A stretch of 64,000 nt of DNA from Roseomonas sp. E05 (GTDB lineage Bacteria > Pseudomonadota > Alphaproteobacteria > Acetobacterales > Acetobacteraceae): contig NZ_JASIRT010000023.1 in NCBI RefSeq assembly GCF_030063475.1, positions 1 to 64,000 of the forward strand, read 5' to 3'. The position numbers and the translations under genes are program-made. Shown here in pieces: positions 7,640 through 16,300 of this stretch. Positions within the stretch are counted from its first letter, which is position 1, and each line of letters opens with the position of its first letter. The notes beneath the pieces are model-generated. The model made no database searches, had not been told where the DNA came from, and saw only the letters and a program-made list of their open reading frames with translations.

Positions 7640-8356
7640 ATGGCTGCCGCTGACCAGCCGCTGGATCGTGCTGCTGTCCTCGCCTCCCTTCGCGCCAGCG
7701 TCGCGCGGCTGGAGCGCGGCGGCGCCGCGCCGGACACCGGCACGATCCCGCTCTGTGATGCGATTGACCGCACCCTGCCGGGCGGCGGCCTGGCCCGAGC
7801 CGCCGTGCACGAGGTTCTCGCGGCGGATCCGGGCGCGGCGCTGGCCTTCTGCGCGCTGCTGCTGGCCCGCGCGGCGGGACCGGTGCTGTGGATCGGGGCT
7901 GAGCCGGATGCGTGGCCGCCGGGGCTGATGGCCTTCGGCCTGAACCCGGCCGACCTGGTGCTGGTGCGGGCGCAGCGTCCTGCGGACGGGCTCTGGGCCT
8001 TCGAGGAGGCGCTGCGCTCGCCGGCAACGGCCGGCGCGCTGTTAATGGTGCGCGGGGCTGTGCCGGACATGGTGGCGTCGCGGCGGCTGCAGCTTGCGGC
8101 CGAGGCGGGCGGCGGCATCGGGCTGCTGGTCTTATCGGACACGGCGTTGATCCCGGCTTCGACGGCGCGGAGCCGGTGGCGCGTGCGCGCGGCGGCGACA
8201 GCCGACCGTCTGCGGCCGAGTTGGGAGGTGACGCTGCTGCGCTGCATCGGCGGCCGGGATGGCACCTGGCGCGTGATGTGGGACTGCGACGCGGCAAGGC
8301 TCGAACTGGCGCTGGACGGCGAGGCGACCTCGTCCGGCGCCGTCGCGGCACGATGA
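7640..8356 (+). CDS. imuA: ImuA, SOS mutasome RecA-like accessory protein
   Basis: Encodes 238 aa. It has the ImuA pattern of a shortened RecA/SulA-like fold: TIPLCDAIDRTLPGGGLARA at about 33-52, AVHEVLAADPG, AGPVLWIG, and a basic C-terminus with SRWRVRAA. ImuA helps ImuB and DnaE2 in damage-induced translesion synthesis. Length is typical for the family. The stop overlaps the imuB start (ATGA), and the order imuA-imuB-dnaE2 is the classical cassette. Confidence 0.9.
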   Translation: MAAADQPLDRAAVLASLRASVARLERGGAAPDTGTIPLCDAIDRTLPGGGLARAAVHEVLAADPGAALAFCALLLARAAGPVLWIGAEPDAWPPGLMAFGLNPADLVLVRAQRPADGLWAFEEALRSPATAGALLMVRGAVPDMVASRRLQLAAEAGGGIGLLVLSDTALIPASTARSRWRVRAAATADRLRPSWEVTLLRCIGGRDGTWRVMWDCDAARLELALDGEATSSGAVAAR

Positions 8357-9855
8357 CCGGACGGCGCTACCTCGTGCTGCATCTGCCGCAGCTGGCAACG
8401 GATCGCCTCCGGCATGCCGAGCCCGCGCTACAGGGCCAGCGGCTCGCCTGCTGGGCGGCGATGGGCAACCGCCGGGTGCTGACAGCGGTGGATGCACCGG
8501 GCACGGCACTGCACCCGGGACAGGCGCTCGCGGACGCCCAGGCCATGCACCCTGAGCTGGTGCTCCGCCCGGCGGAGCCGGCGGCGGACCTCGCCCTGCT
8601 GGAGCGCCTGGCGCTCTGGGCGCTGCGCTTCACCCCCCTCTCGGCCGCCGATCCGCCGGACGAGCTGGTGCTCGACACCACCGGTTGTGCCGACTTGTTC
8701 GGCGGCGAGGCGCTGCTGCTCGCGCGTATCAGCGCCGGGCTCGGCCGGAGTGGCATCGCCGCCCACGCCGTGATCGCGAGCGTGGTCGAGGTCGCGGCGG
8801 CGTTGGCGCGCGCTGGCCGGCACGGGATGATCCTGCCCGCAGGGCAGGAGAGAGCTGTGACCGGCGCCCTGCCCCTTTCCCTGCTCCGGCTGTCCCAGGA
8901 CTGCCTGTCCGGACTGCATCGGCTCGGGCTGCAGCGGGTCGGCGACGTGCTGAGCCAGCCCCGCGCGCCGCTGGCCCGGCGCTTCGGGCGGGAGCTGCTC
9001 GATGTCCTGGATGCACTGACCAGCGAGCGGCCGCGACCGATGATCCCGGTACGGCCGCCAGCAGAGTTCGAGGCGATAGGCAATTTCGTGGAGCCGATCG
9101 TCACCCGCCCCGGCATCGACCGGGCGGTGGACCGGCTCCTCGAGCAGCTCTGCGAGAGGCTGACGGAGGCAGGCCAGGGCGCGCGGCAAGTGACGCTCCG
9201 GGCATTCCGGGTGGATGGGGATGTGCAGGAGCTCACCATCGGCACGGGTTTGCCGACGCGGACGCCGGCGCATCTGCGGCGGCTGTTCGCGGAGGTGCTG
9301 GAGCGGCTGGAGCCGGATCTCGGTTTCGAGCGGATCACCCTGCAGGCCGGCGTGACCAATTCGTTCACGGCGGCACAGGACGGGATCGCATCTATCAGCG
9401 CCGATCGGCAGCGTGCCCGTGAGGAACTCGGGCAGCTGCTGGATCGCCTCGGCCAGCGATTGCCCCTCTGGCGCCTGTCGCTGGCGGAGAGCCACTGGCC
9501 CGAGCGGGCGGTCCGGCAGCTCGAGGCCTTCGCCGAGGTGCGGCGGAGCGGCGCCTGGCCCGGCCTCGCGCATCCCGTGCGGCTGCTGTCCCGGCCCGTG
9601 CCGCTGATGGTGGTGGCGGCGGTGCCGGATGGGCCGCCGGCCCGGGTGCGGCTGGACGGCACCGTGCATGCGGTGCTCTGGGCGGAAGGGCCGGACCGGA
9701 TCGAGGCGGAGTGGTGGCGCGAGCCGGAGGCACGGCCCGGGCGCGACTACTACCGGGTGGCGCTGGCCTCGGGGCCGCGGCTGTGGATCGGCCGGGCGGG
9801 GGTTTATCGGCCCGGTCAACCAACCCGTTGGTTCCTGCATGGCTACCTGCCATGA
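8353..9855 (+). CDS. imuB: ImuB, inactive Y-family polymerase subunit of the mutasome
   Basis: Encodes 500 aa. The N-terminal Y-family-like domain (RRYLVLHLPQLATDRL) is followed by a little-finger region. LGQRLPLWRL in the C-terminal third matches the clamp-binding QxLPLW type motif. As in ImuB generally, the catalytic acidic residues of Y-family polymerases are not conserved, so it acts as the hub that joins DnaE2 to the sliding clamp. Starts at 8353 inside the imuA stop and ends inside the dnaE2 start, which indicates tight coupling. Confidence 0.92.
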   Translation: MTGRRYLVLHLPQLATDRLRHAEPALQGQRLACWAAMGNRRVLTAVDAPGTALHPGQALADAQAMHPELVLRPAEPAADLALLERLALWALRFTPLSAADPPDELVLDTTGCADLFGGEALLLARISAGLGRSGIAAHAVIASVVEVAAALARAGRHGMILPAGQERAVTGALPLSLLRLSQDCLSGLHRLGLQRVGDVLSQPRAPLARRFGRELLDVLDALTSERPRPMIPVRPPAEFEAIGNFVEPIVTRPGIDRAVDRLLEQLCERLTEAGQGARQVTLRAFRVDGDVQELTIGTGLPTRTPAHLRRLFAEVLERLEPDLGFERITLQAGVTNSFTAAQDGIASISADRQRAREELGQLLDRLGQRLPLWRLSLAESHWPERAVRQLEAFAEVRRSGAWPGLAHPVRLLSRPVPLMVVAAVPDGPPARVRLDGTVHAVLWAEGPDRIEAEWWREPEARPGRDYYRVALASGPRLWIGRAGVYRPGQPTRWFLHGYLP

Positions 9856-12800
9856 CGGCGGGCTTCGCCGAACTTTGTGCTCGGTCGAACTTCTCCCTGC
9901 TCGACGGGGCGTCGCACCCGGCCGAGCTGGTCGCCACGGCTAAGGCGCTCGGGCATGCGGGGATCAGCATCTGCGACCTGAACAGCCTGGCGGGCGTGGT
10001 GCGAGGCCATGTCGCGGCCAGGGAGGTCGGGCTGCCGTACGTCGTCGGCACCCGGCTCCTGCTGAAGGACGGTTCGGCCTATCTCGCCTGGCCCACGGGT
10101 CGCGACAGCTACGGGCGGCTGACGCGGCTGCTGTCGCTCGGCCGGATGCGGGCGCCGAAGGGTGCCTGCGAGATCGGCCGGGACGAGCTGATCGGGCATG
10201 CGGAAGAGTGGGTGATGGCGGCGATCCCCCCTGCCCTGCCGGATGCCGCCTTCGCGGCGCGGCTGCGGGAGGATGCCGCGGCGCTGCGCCGAAAGCTCGC
10301 GCTCCCCCTGTTCTGCACCGCCCCGGTGCTGCGGGACGGAGCCGACCGGCTCCGGCTGGAGATGCTCGCGGGCATGGCGGGGGGAGCCAAGGTCGGGCTG
10401 CTGGCCACCACGGACCCGCGCTACCACCATCCTGACCGACGGCGCCTCGCCGACGTGCTGACGGCGATCCGGCTCGGCCGAACCGTGGATGCGATTGGCT
10501 TCGCCGCCGAGCGCAATGCCGAGCGCTGCCTCAAGAGCACCGCCGAGATGGCGCGGCTCTTTGCCGGCCATCCGGAAGCGCTGGCCAACACGCTGCGGGT
10601 GCTGGAAGCAGGGTCGGGCTTCAGCCTCGACCAGCTGCGGCACGAATACCCGGATGAAATTCTGGAGCCGGGAAGGACACCGCAAGAGACGCTGACCGAT
10701 CGCGTGCGCGAGGCCGCGGCCAAACGCTGGCCGGAGGGCGTGCCGGCCGACATCGGGGCGCGCATCGCGCATGAGCTGCAGCTCATCGCGCAGCTGGGTT
10801 ATGCGCCCTACTTCCTGACCGTGGACGAGGTGGTCCGCTTTGCCCGGCACAAAGGCATCCTGTGCCAGGGCCGCGGCTCAGCGGCGAACAGCACGGTCTG
10901 CTACGTGTTGGGCATCACCGCGGTCGATCCGAGCAAACACGACCTGCTGTTCGAGCGGTTCGTCTCGGCCAGCCGCAACGAGCCGCCCGACATCGACGTC
11001 GATTTCGAGCATGAGCGGCGCGAGGAGGTGATCCAGCACATCTATGAGCGCTACGGCCGCGATCGCGCAGCGATCGTCGGCACGGTGATCCGCTATCGCG
11101 GTCGCAGCGCCATTCGGGAGGTTGGCCGGGCGCTTGGGCTGTCGGAGGACATCACGGGCAAGCTCGCCAAGGCGAGCTGGGGACCGGGCCGCGAGCAAGG
11201 CCTCGCCGAGCTGGCGGAAGCCGAAGGCCTCGATCTCTCGGATCGCCGCCTCTCCCTCGCCCTGCAGCTGGCCGAGGAAATCCAGGACTTCCCGCGCCAT
11301 CTCGCGACCCATGTCGGCGGCTTCGTCATGTCGCGCGGCAAGCTGACCGAGATGGCGGTCGTTGGTAACGCGGCCATGGAAGGCCGGACGGTGCTCGAGT
11401 GGGACAAGGATGACGTCGATGCGCTGAAGCTGCTGAAGGTGGATATCCTGGCGCTCGGCATGCTGTCCTGCCTGCGCCGTGGCTTCGATCTGCTGCGCCG
11501 GCACCGCCGGCTCGATCTCGACCTCGCCGGTGTGCCGCGCGATTGCGAGGAGACCTATGGCATGCTGCGCCGGGCGGACAGCCTCGGCGTGTTCCAGGTC
11601 GAGAGCCGGGCGCAGATGGCGATGCTGCCGCGGCTGCGGCCCAGCACCTTCTACGACCTGGTGGTGCAGGTCGCCATCATCCGCCCCGGGCCGATCCAGG
11701 GCGACATGGTGCATCCCTATCTGCGCCGCCGCTGGGATCTGGAGAAGCCCGAATACCCGAGACCCTCGGCGGAGTATGACCAGGACGAGTTGAAGAAGGT
11801 GCTGGGCCGCACTCTGGGCGTGCCGCTCTTTCAGGAGCAGGCGATGCGCGTCGCGATCGTCGCCGCCGGCTTCACGCCGGAGGAGGCGGACAAGCTCCGC
11901 CGGGCCATGGCGACCTTCAAGCACACGCAGGGGGTGTCGGAATATCGCGACCGGCTGGTGGGCGGCATGGTCCGGCGGGGCTATGACCCGGAACTCGCCG
12001 AGCGGGTGTTCAAGCAGATCGAGGGCTTCGGCAGCTATGGCTTCCCCGAAAGCCATGCGGCGAGCTTCGCCCACCTCGTCTATGCCTCGGCCTGGGTGAA
12101 GCGGCACCATCCGACGGTCTTCGCAGCGGCGCTGCTGAACAGCCAGCCGATGGGCTTCTACGCCCCGGCGCAGATCGTGCGCGATGCGCGCCAGCACGGG
12201 GTGCTGGTGCGGCCGGTCGACGTGAACGCCTCCGACTGGGATTGCACGTTGGAGCCTGACGCGCGCAGCGCGGAGGAGCATGCGCTGCGGCTGGGGCTGC
12301 GCTTGGCAGCGGGGCTGGCGGAGGAAGAGGGGCGACGGATCGCCAAGGTGCGGCGGGCCGGCAACGGCTCCCCTTATGGCTCAGTCGAGGAGGTGGCGCG
12401 GCGGGCGGCGGTGAGTCGCCGCGCCATCGAGGCGCTGGCGGAGGCGGATGCCTTCGCGAGCCTCGGCGCCAGCCGGCGGGCGGCGATGTGGGACGCGAAG
12501 GCGATCGAGCGGGAGGTGCCGCCGCTCCTGCGGCTTGCGGGCGAAGCCGCGAACCTCGGCGAGCCGCCCCTCATCCGAGAGCCCTCCCCCGCCCTGCCGG
12601 CGGAAGCCGCCGGACAGTCGGTGGTGCTGGACTACACCGCGACCGGACTCTCGCTGCGCCAGCATCCGCTGGCGCTGCTGCGCGAGGAGCTGCAGCGCCT
12701 CGGGCTCGATGACACCCGTCGCCTCGGCACGACCAGGCCGGGCAGCCGGATCAGGCTGCCTGGGCTGGTGCTGATGCGCCAGCGGCCGGGCACGGCCAAG

Positions 12801-13139
12801 GGGGTGGTGTTCGTGACCATCGAGGACGAGTTCGGCCATGGCAACCTCGTGGTCTATGCCGACATCGCGGCCCGCGACCGCGCGGCGCTGATTGGGGCGC
12901 GGCTCCTGATCGCGGAAGGGCGGGTGGAGCGTGAGACGGAGCATGCGGAGGTGCCGATCACGCATCTGATCTGTCGCCGGCTGATCGACCGCTCCGACAT
13001 GCTGAATGGTCTCATGCGGGAACATGAGGGGGGCACGTTCGGCGATGCGGCGCTGCTGCGCGGAGATGAGGTGCGGCGCCCGGATCCGGGCTCAGCCCGG
13101 TCCAGAGCGAAGATGCCGATCAGCAGGGACTTCCGGTAG
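9852..13139 (+). CDS. dnaE2: DnaE2, error-prone DNA polymerase III alpha subunit
   Basis: Encodes 1095 aa, the normal DnaE2 length. The PHP domain at the N-terminus (FAELCARSNFSLLDGASHP) lacks the metal-binding histidines of proofreading PHP domains, as in most DnaE2. The palm carries the polymerase aspartates in PPDIDVDFEHERREEV at about 379-394; GRGSAANS, GFGSYGFPESHAASFAHLVY and a C-terminal OB fold (GLVLMRQRPGTAKGVVFVTI) follow. It performs mutagenic bypass synthesis after damage. Probably expressed only from the LexA-controlled promoter 2.5 kb upstream. Confidence 0.95.
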   Translation: MTAGFAELCARSNFSLLDGASHPAELVATAKALGHAGISICDLNSLAGVVRGHVAAREVGLPYVVGTRLLLKDGSAYLAWPTGRDSYGRLTRLLSLGRMRAPKGACEIGRDELIGHAEEWVMAAIPPALPDAAFAARLREDAAALRRKLALPLFCTAPVLRDGADRLRLEMLAGMAGGAKVGLLATTDPRYHHPDRRRLADVLTAIRLGRTVDAIGFAAERNAERCLKSTAEMARLFAGHPEALANTLRVLEAGSGFSLDQLRHEYPDEILEPGRTPQETLTDRVREAAAKRWPEGVPADIGARIAHELQLIAQLGYAPYFLTVDEVVRFARHKGILCQGRGSAANSTVCYVLGITAVDPSKHDLLFERFVSASRNEPPDIDVDFEHERREEVIQHIYERYGRDRAAIVGTVIRYRGRSAIREVGRALGLSEDITGKLAKASWGPGREQGLAELAEAEGLDLSDRRLSLALQLAEEIQDFPRHLATHVGGFVMSRGKLTEMAVVGNAAMEGRTVLEWDKDDVDALKLLKVDILALGMLSCLRRGFDLLRRHRRLDLDLAGVPRDCEETYGMLRRADSLGVFQVESRAQMAMLPRLRPSTFYDLVVQVAIIRPGPIQGDMVHPYLRRRWDLEKPEYPRPSAEYDQDELKKVLGRTLGVPLFQEQAMRVAIVAAGFTPEEADKLRRAMATFKHTQGVSEYRDRLVGGMVRRGYDPELAERVFKQIEGFGSYGFPESHAASFAHLVYASAWVKRHHPTVFAAALLNSQPMGFYAPAQIVRDARQHGVLVRPVDVNASDWDCTLEPDARSAEEHALRLGLRLAAGLAEEEGRRIAKVRRAGNGSPYGSVEEVARRAAVSRRAIEALAEADAFASLGASRRAAMWDAKAIEREVPPLLRLAGEAANLGEPPLIREPSPALPAEAAGQSVVLDYTATGLSLRQHPLALLREELQRLGLDDTRRLGTTRPGSRIRLPGLVLMRQRPGTAKGVVFVTIEDEFGHGNLVVYADIAARDRAALIGARLLIAEGRVERETEHAEVPITHLICRRLIDRSDMLNGLMREHEGGTFGDAALLRGDEVRRPDPGSARSRAKMPISRDFR

Positions 13140-13212
13140 CGGCGTGAAGCGGACATCGGCTGGAGTGGTTATGTTTATCCGAGGTCCAGCTGTGTGATGC
13201 TTAGAACCCGCG

Positions 13213-14049
13213 ATGCGGTTTGCCATCAAAGATGCCCTTGGCGTGGGCGAGATCCTTGTCCGAGCTGCCCAGGCAGAGATCATGCCGCAATTCGGCAAGT
13301 TGGCCGCCGGGCAGATTCGGGAAAAGTCATCGCGGTTCGACATTGTGACGGCGGTCGATGAGGCAGCCGAGCGGGCCATATCGGCGGCACTGGCGGCCGC
13401 CTACCCCAGTGCCATCCTCGTCGGTGAGGAGGCCACCGAAAGGAACCGCAGCCTGCTCGGGGCCATAGGCGGGGCAGACCTCGCCTTCGTGGTCGACCCG
13501 CTCGACGGCACCAAGAACTTTGTATCCGGCCTGCCGCTCTTCGGGGTCATGGTCGCGGCTACAGTGCGAGGAGAGGTTGTCCTGGCCGCCATCCATGACC
13601 CCGTCAGCAGCAGCACCGCATTCGCGCTGCGGGGCGAAGGTGCCTGGCTGCAAGGCCAGGACGGCTCCCGCACGGACCTGAGAGTAGCGGAGGCAGTGCC
13701 GGTCGACAGGATGGACGCCATCATCGGGACGAACTTCCTGCCGGAGCCGCTCCGGACGGTCGTCAACGGCAACCTCCCGCGGCTGGCCATGAGTTCGTGG
13801 CTGAGGTGCGCCGCGCACGAGTATCGAATGGCCGCGGCCGGGCACTGCCACCTGCTGTTCTACAACAAGCTGATGCCCTGGGATCACGCGGCGGGCTGGC
13901 TTCTCCATCGGGAGGCGGGCGGCTTCAGCGCCCATTTCGACGGGACCGCCTACCGCCCGACCGACCTGACCGGGGGGCTCATCTGCGCCCCAGATGAAGC
14001 AAGCTGGCGGCTCGCCAGGGACGCGCTGATGAATCAAACTGGCCCTTGA
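13213..14049 (+). CDS. inositol-monophosphatase-family phosphatase
   Basis: Encodes 278 aa with all family motifs: GEEATERN (metal ligand), DPLDGTKNFVSG at about 95-106 and PWDHAAGW near 218. The family includes inositol-1-phosphatase, histidinol-phosphate phosphatase and the PAP phosphatase CysQ; the motifs do not separate these. It sits 73 bases after dnaE2 and faces a terminator-like hairpin at 14119-14142. Its metabolic role here is unclear. A CysQ-like role would be interesting given the PAPS-reductase-like gene at 28 kb, but that is speculation. Confidence 0.85.
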   Translation: MRFAIKDALGVGEILVRAAQAEIMPQFGKLAAGQIREKSSRFDIVTAVDEAAERAISAALAAAYPSAILVGEEATERNRSLLGAIGGADLAFVVDPLDGTKNFVSGLPLFGVMVAATVRGEVVLAAIHDPVSSSTAFALRGEGAWLQGQDGSRTDLRVAEAVPVDRMDAIIGTNFLPEPLRTVVNGNLPRLAMSSWLRCAAHEYRMAAAGHCHLLFYNKLMPWDHAAGWLLHREAGGFSAHFDGTAYRPTDLTGGLICAPDEASWRLARDALMNQTGP

Positions 14050-14080
14050 GGTGATCCTCGGAGTTCGGGCAGGGGACCAT

Positions 14081-14131
14081 TCCAGACCGCCGGCCGATCC
14101 AGACCGCCGGCCGATCCAGACCGCCGGCCGA
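14081..14131. repeat. three tandem copies of a 17-bp unit
   Basis: Perfect tandem repeats of TCCAGACCGCCGGCCGA at 14081-14097, 14098-14114 and 14115-14131. The last copy forms the left arm of the adjoining hairpin, so the array looks like slippage expansion of a terminator arm. Confidence 0.85.
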
Positions 14132-14142
14132 AGCCGGCGGTC
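14119..14142. terminator. bidirectional hairpin between convergent genes
   Basis: Perfect 10-bp stem GACCGCCGGC/GCCGGCGGTC (14119-14128/14133-14142) with a CGAA tetraloop, between the ends of two convergent genes. There is no T-run on either side, so it may work as a transcript-end stabiliser or a weak terminator. Confidence 0.5.
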
Positions 14143-14151
14143 CGAAGGCCG

Positions 14152-14331
14152 CTAGGCGGCCTTGTGCTGCTCGACCTCCTGCTTGAAGCCGAGCTCAAGC
14201 TTGATGAAGGGCGGAAGGGACAGGGTGAGTGTCGCGCTGACGATGCTCTTGCCCGTGAGGTGGCGCAGCAGGCGCTTGATGGTCCGGCGCGCGCTGCGGG
14301 AGAGCCTCTTGAGGTAGGTTGCTGGTTTCAT
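14152..14331 (-). CDS. small basic protein (59 aa), unknown
   Basis: ATG 14331 has AGAGGAG at good spacing. The first half is strongly basic (KPATYLKRLSRSARRTIKRL). The second half is a beta-like hydrophobic segment (IVSATLTLSLPPFIKLELGF) with a charged tail. It may bind nucleic acid or membranes; no family recognised. Followed by the bidirectional hairpin. Confidence 0.5.
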   Translation of the reverse strand: MKPATYLKRLSRSARRTIKRLLRHLTGKSIVSATLTLSLPPFIKLELGFKQEVEQHKAA

Positions 14332-14586
14332 GGTGTCGCTCCTCTGAGTGGGTCTGCCGTGATCGGCGGATGCGACAAGCGACGCGGCGCAGCGGGCCTC
14401 ACCCCGCAGGGGGCGCAACACCGTGGAGCACCGTCAGGTTGAAGCACGCTGCGCCGTGGCGCAGCTTCCGCCCATGAGATCACGGTGGACCCACTCAGGG
14501 GAGCCGGGCGTCACCAGGGCAACCTGCCTCGCTGGAGAAGCGATCCGGCTCCTGCCGGACCTGGGTTGCTGCAGAACCAGGGTGGA

Positions 14587-14865
14587 TCAGTGGGCGTGAC
14601 CGTTGGGCGGCGTCACCGCCCGCACCTCCTCGCCACGCTCGTCGAGCAGGAGGAACGAGACGCGGCGCGCGATGATGTCGGTGCGCTCGATCAGCTGCAC
14701 CTGGCCGTCCGGCAGCCTCACGAGACTGGAGCCCTCGGCCATCGCCACCTTCCACGCACGATTGAGGATGGCTGCCGCCGCTTCAGGGCTGTCGGCCTCC
14801 AGTGTGAAGTCGCCGCTTCCCTCCTCGGTGGTTTGCTGCACCAGTCGCATCCTGATCCTGGCCAC
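14587..14865 (-). CDS. conserved plasmid protein, 92 aa, unknown
   Basis: A GTG start at 14865 is chosen because GAGGAG lies upstream; ATG 14850 is the alternative. The sequence is a compact alpha/beta protein: MRLVQQTTEEGSGDFTLEAD, SPEAAAAILNRAWKVAMAEG, then strands VRLPDGQVQLIERTDIIARR and VSFLLLDERGEEV. Last well-supported member of the ssb-led minus-strand string except for the small basic gene. Function unknown. Confidence 0.6.
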   Translation of the reverse strand: MARIRMRLVQQTTEEGSGDFTLEADSPEAAAAILNRAWKVAMAEGSSLVRLPDGQVQLIERTDIIARRVSFLLLDERGEEVRAVTPPNGHAH

Positions 14866-14899
14866 GGGGCAATCTCCTCTTCCATTGCGAGTCTGGATG

Positions 14900-15193
14900 T
14901 CAGTGGTGGGCGGGAGCGCGACGGTGGCGTCCCGGCGTCCGGGGGCGGGATTGCGCGACGCCACCCTCGGGCCCGTGCCCGGCGCCGCTGGCGGTGTCCA
15001 GCCGGTACGCCAGGAGCCAGCTCGGCCCGTGGGTGTTGCGCAGACGGTGCAGCAGCGGCTCGGCCGTGGCCTTGATCCACTCGGCGAGCAGGTATTCCTT
15101 CCACCGCCGGCCATGCTTGGCCGCGTAGGCGCGCAGCGCGACCCGTTGCTCATGCAGCAGCGGCGGGTAGTCGGGATCCGAGGGGGTGCTCAT
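14900..15193 (-). CDS. hypothetical plasmid protein, 97 aa
   Basis: ATG 15193 overlaps the stop of the preceding gene (ATGA). It has a helical first two thirds (LLHEQRVALRAYAAKHGRRW, KEYLLAEWIKATAEPLLHRL), then a basic, disordered tail from about residue 70. The pattern suits a small regulator or structural plasmid protein; no family recognised. Confidence 0.55.
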   Translation of the reverse strand: MSTPSDPDYPPLLHEQRVALRAYAAKHGRRWKEYLLAEWIKATAEPLLHRLRNTHGPSWLLAYRLDTASGAGHGPEGGVAQSRPRTPGRHRRAPAHH

Positions 15194-15423
15194 TGCAGCA
15201 GCCCCTCAAGGCCCGTGCCAGACGTCCCGGGGCCGTAGTCGTCGGCGCCAGCCACCCACCAGTCGGCCTGCCGGTCGCAGGCCTCGGCCTCGGCCAGCAG
15301 CGCCTCGCGCTGCTCGGGCCGGAGATAGCCGCGCTGGGCATGGTCACGGAGGTGACCGGCCTGCCGGCGCCACTGCTCGGCGCTGGACAGGCAGCTCTGG
15401 CGCTCCAAGGCGGGGGTCAGCAT
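15190..15423 (-). CDS. hypothetical plasmid protein, 77 aa
   Basis: Mostly helical: QSCLSSAEQWRRQAGHLRDH and LRPEQREALLAEAEACDRQA, then a tryptophan-containing acidic tail (DWWVAGADDYGPG). Coupled to the following gene by ATGA, and overlaps a 28-codon reading frame upstream by 7 bases. Function unknown. Confidence 0.55.
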   Translation of the reverse strand: MLTPALERQSCLSSAEQWRRQAGHLRDHAQRGYLRPEQREALLAEAEACDRQADWWVAGADDYGPGTSGTGLEGLLQ

Positions 15424-15503
15424 GTCGGACCCTCCGGCGGGAGGGGCGCGCCGGGCGCGTGCGCAGCCGCGGACGCGCCCGTGCGCGAGCGTGGACGAGG
15501 CAT
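15417..15503 (-). CDS. possible 28-aa peptide upstream of the 77-aa gene
   Basis: ATG 15503 has a strong AGGAG at 7-base spacing. The frame encodes 28 residues rich in Pro, Ala and Arg and stops inside the next gene's start region (7-base overlap). The good RBS and coupling suggest translation, either as a leader peptide or simply to feed ribosomes downstream. The low-complexity product gives no function. Confidence 0.3.
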   Translation of the reverse strand: MPRPRSRTGASAAAHAPGAPLPPEGPTC

Positions 15504-15567
15504 GGTGGTGCTCCTGAGATGGGATTGGGACCGCTGTGGCCCCGGCGCCTTCCGGGCGCCCGTGAAC

Positions 15568-15978
15568 CTACGCGGCGAGGGTTGTGGCTGCTGACCGGCG
15601 GTAGAGCCGCAGGTCCGGCAGGGGCGGGTAGCCCGTCGGCTCCTTCCAGAGCCCGAGATCGTCATGCAGCTGCAGGGTGCGGACGGCGACCTCCTGTCGG
15701 CGGCCATCGCGCAGCGAGCGGACCACCGCCCTGTCGGAACGGCCGGCCATGAAGACGCTGACCCAGCGCCCGGTGTCCGGGTCGCGGCGGGCAGCATGGT
15801 ACTGGCCGTTGAGGAAGGCCTCGACGATCCAGGGATTCCGGCAGACGGCCCGACCGCCGAAGCGGTCCCTGAAGAAGCCCTCATCCTGCAGGTAGTAGAT
15901 CGAGCCGAGGGCCACCACGCCGACGCAGAGCGGGTTCATGCCGCCTTGGCAGCGTTGGGCGAAATACTGGCGGATCAT
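15568..15978 (-). CDS. conserved plasmid protein, 136 aa, unknown
   Basis: The first 40 residues are distinctive (QYFAQRCQGGMNPLCVGVVA, YYLQDEGFFRDRFGGR), followed by a beta-rich region with AFLNGQYHAARRDPDTGRWV. Start overlaps the upstream stop (ATGA). Tyr- and Phe-rich, with no signal peptide. Part of the ssb-led string; function unknown. Confidence 0.6.
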   Translation of the reverse strand: MIRQYFAQRCQGGMNPLCVGVVALGSIYYLQDEGFFRDRFGGRAVCRNPWIVEAFLNGQYHAARRDPDTGRWVSVFMAGRSDRAVVRSLRDGRRQEVAVRTLQLHDDLGLWKEPTGYPPLPDLRLYRRSAATTLAA

Positions 15979-16289
15979 GGCGTCTCCCTTCCGAACAGCG
16001 AGCCGAACCGCTGGAGCGGGCTCGGTCCACGATCGAGATCGGCCGCGCGATCGGCACGCAGCTGCTCGAGCTGCGGCGCCGTCAGCTCGGCGAAGGGTGT
16101 GAGCGGCTTCGCCAGATCCTCCCGTCGGGTTACCTCGCCGTGCCGGGTGCCAATCCAGAGCAGGACCGGATCGGTGCCCTCCTCGGCCTGCTCATCAAAC
16201 ACCTGGGCGAAGAAGGTCATCATCGGATTGTCCCAGCCGATGACGACGGACGTCCCCGGCCGCTTGGCCGGGAGCTCATGACGGCTCAT
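15975..16289 (-). CDS. conserved plasmid protein, 104 aa, unknown
   Basis: ATG 16289 has GAGGA upstream. Beta-rich N-terminus (TSVVIGWDNPMMTFFAQVFD, PVLLWIGTRHGEV), then a helical segment FAELTAPQLEQLRADRAADL. Coupled to the following 136-aa gene and 11 bases after the previous stop. Function unknown. Confidence 0.6.
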   Translation of the reverse strand: MSRHELPAKRPGTSVVIGWDNPMMTFFAQVFDEQAEEGTDPVLLWIGTRHGEVTRREDLAKPLTPFAELTAPQLEQLRADRAADLDRGPSPLQRFGSLFGRETP

Positions 16290-16300
16290 CGCGGGAATCC

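Noticed and set aside
6237-8351. 704-codon minus-strand frame across the secreted-protein, NERD and imuA genes
   Set aside because: It covers three well-supported genes and the LexA box in the wrong sense and is arginine/proline/alanine-rich without motifs.
7640-8356. imuA read as a recA or sulA gene
   Set aside because: It lacks a canonical P-loop and is too short for RecA; the imuB-dnaE2 context decides for ImuA.
14081-14131. Three 17-bp repeats as a possible CRISPR or iteron array
   Set aside because: The copies abut with no spacers and grow out of a hairpin arm, so simple tandem duplication explains them.
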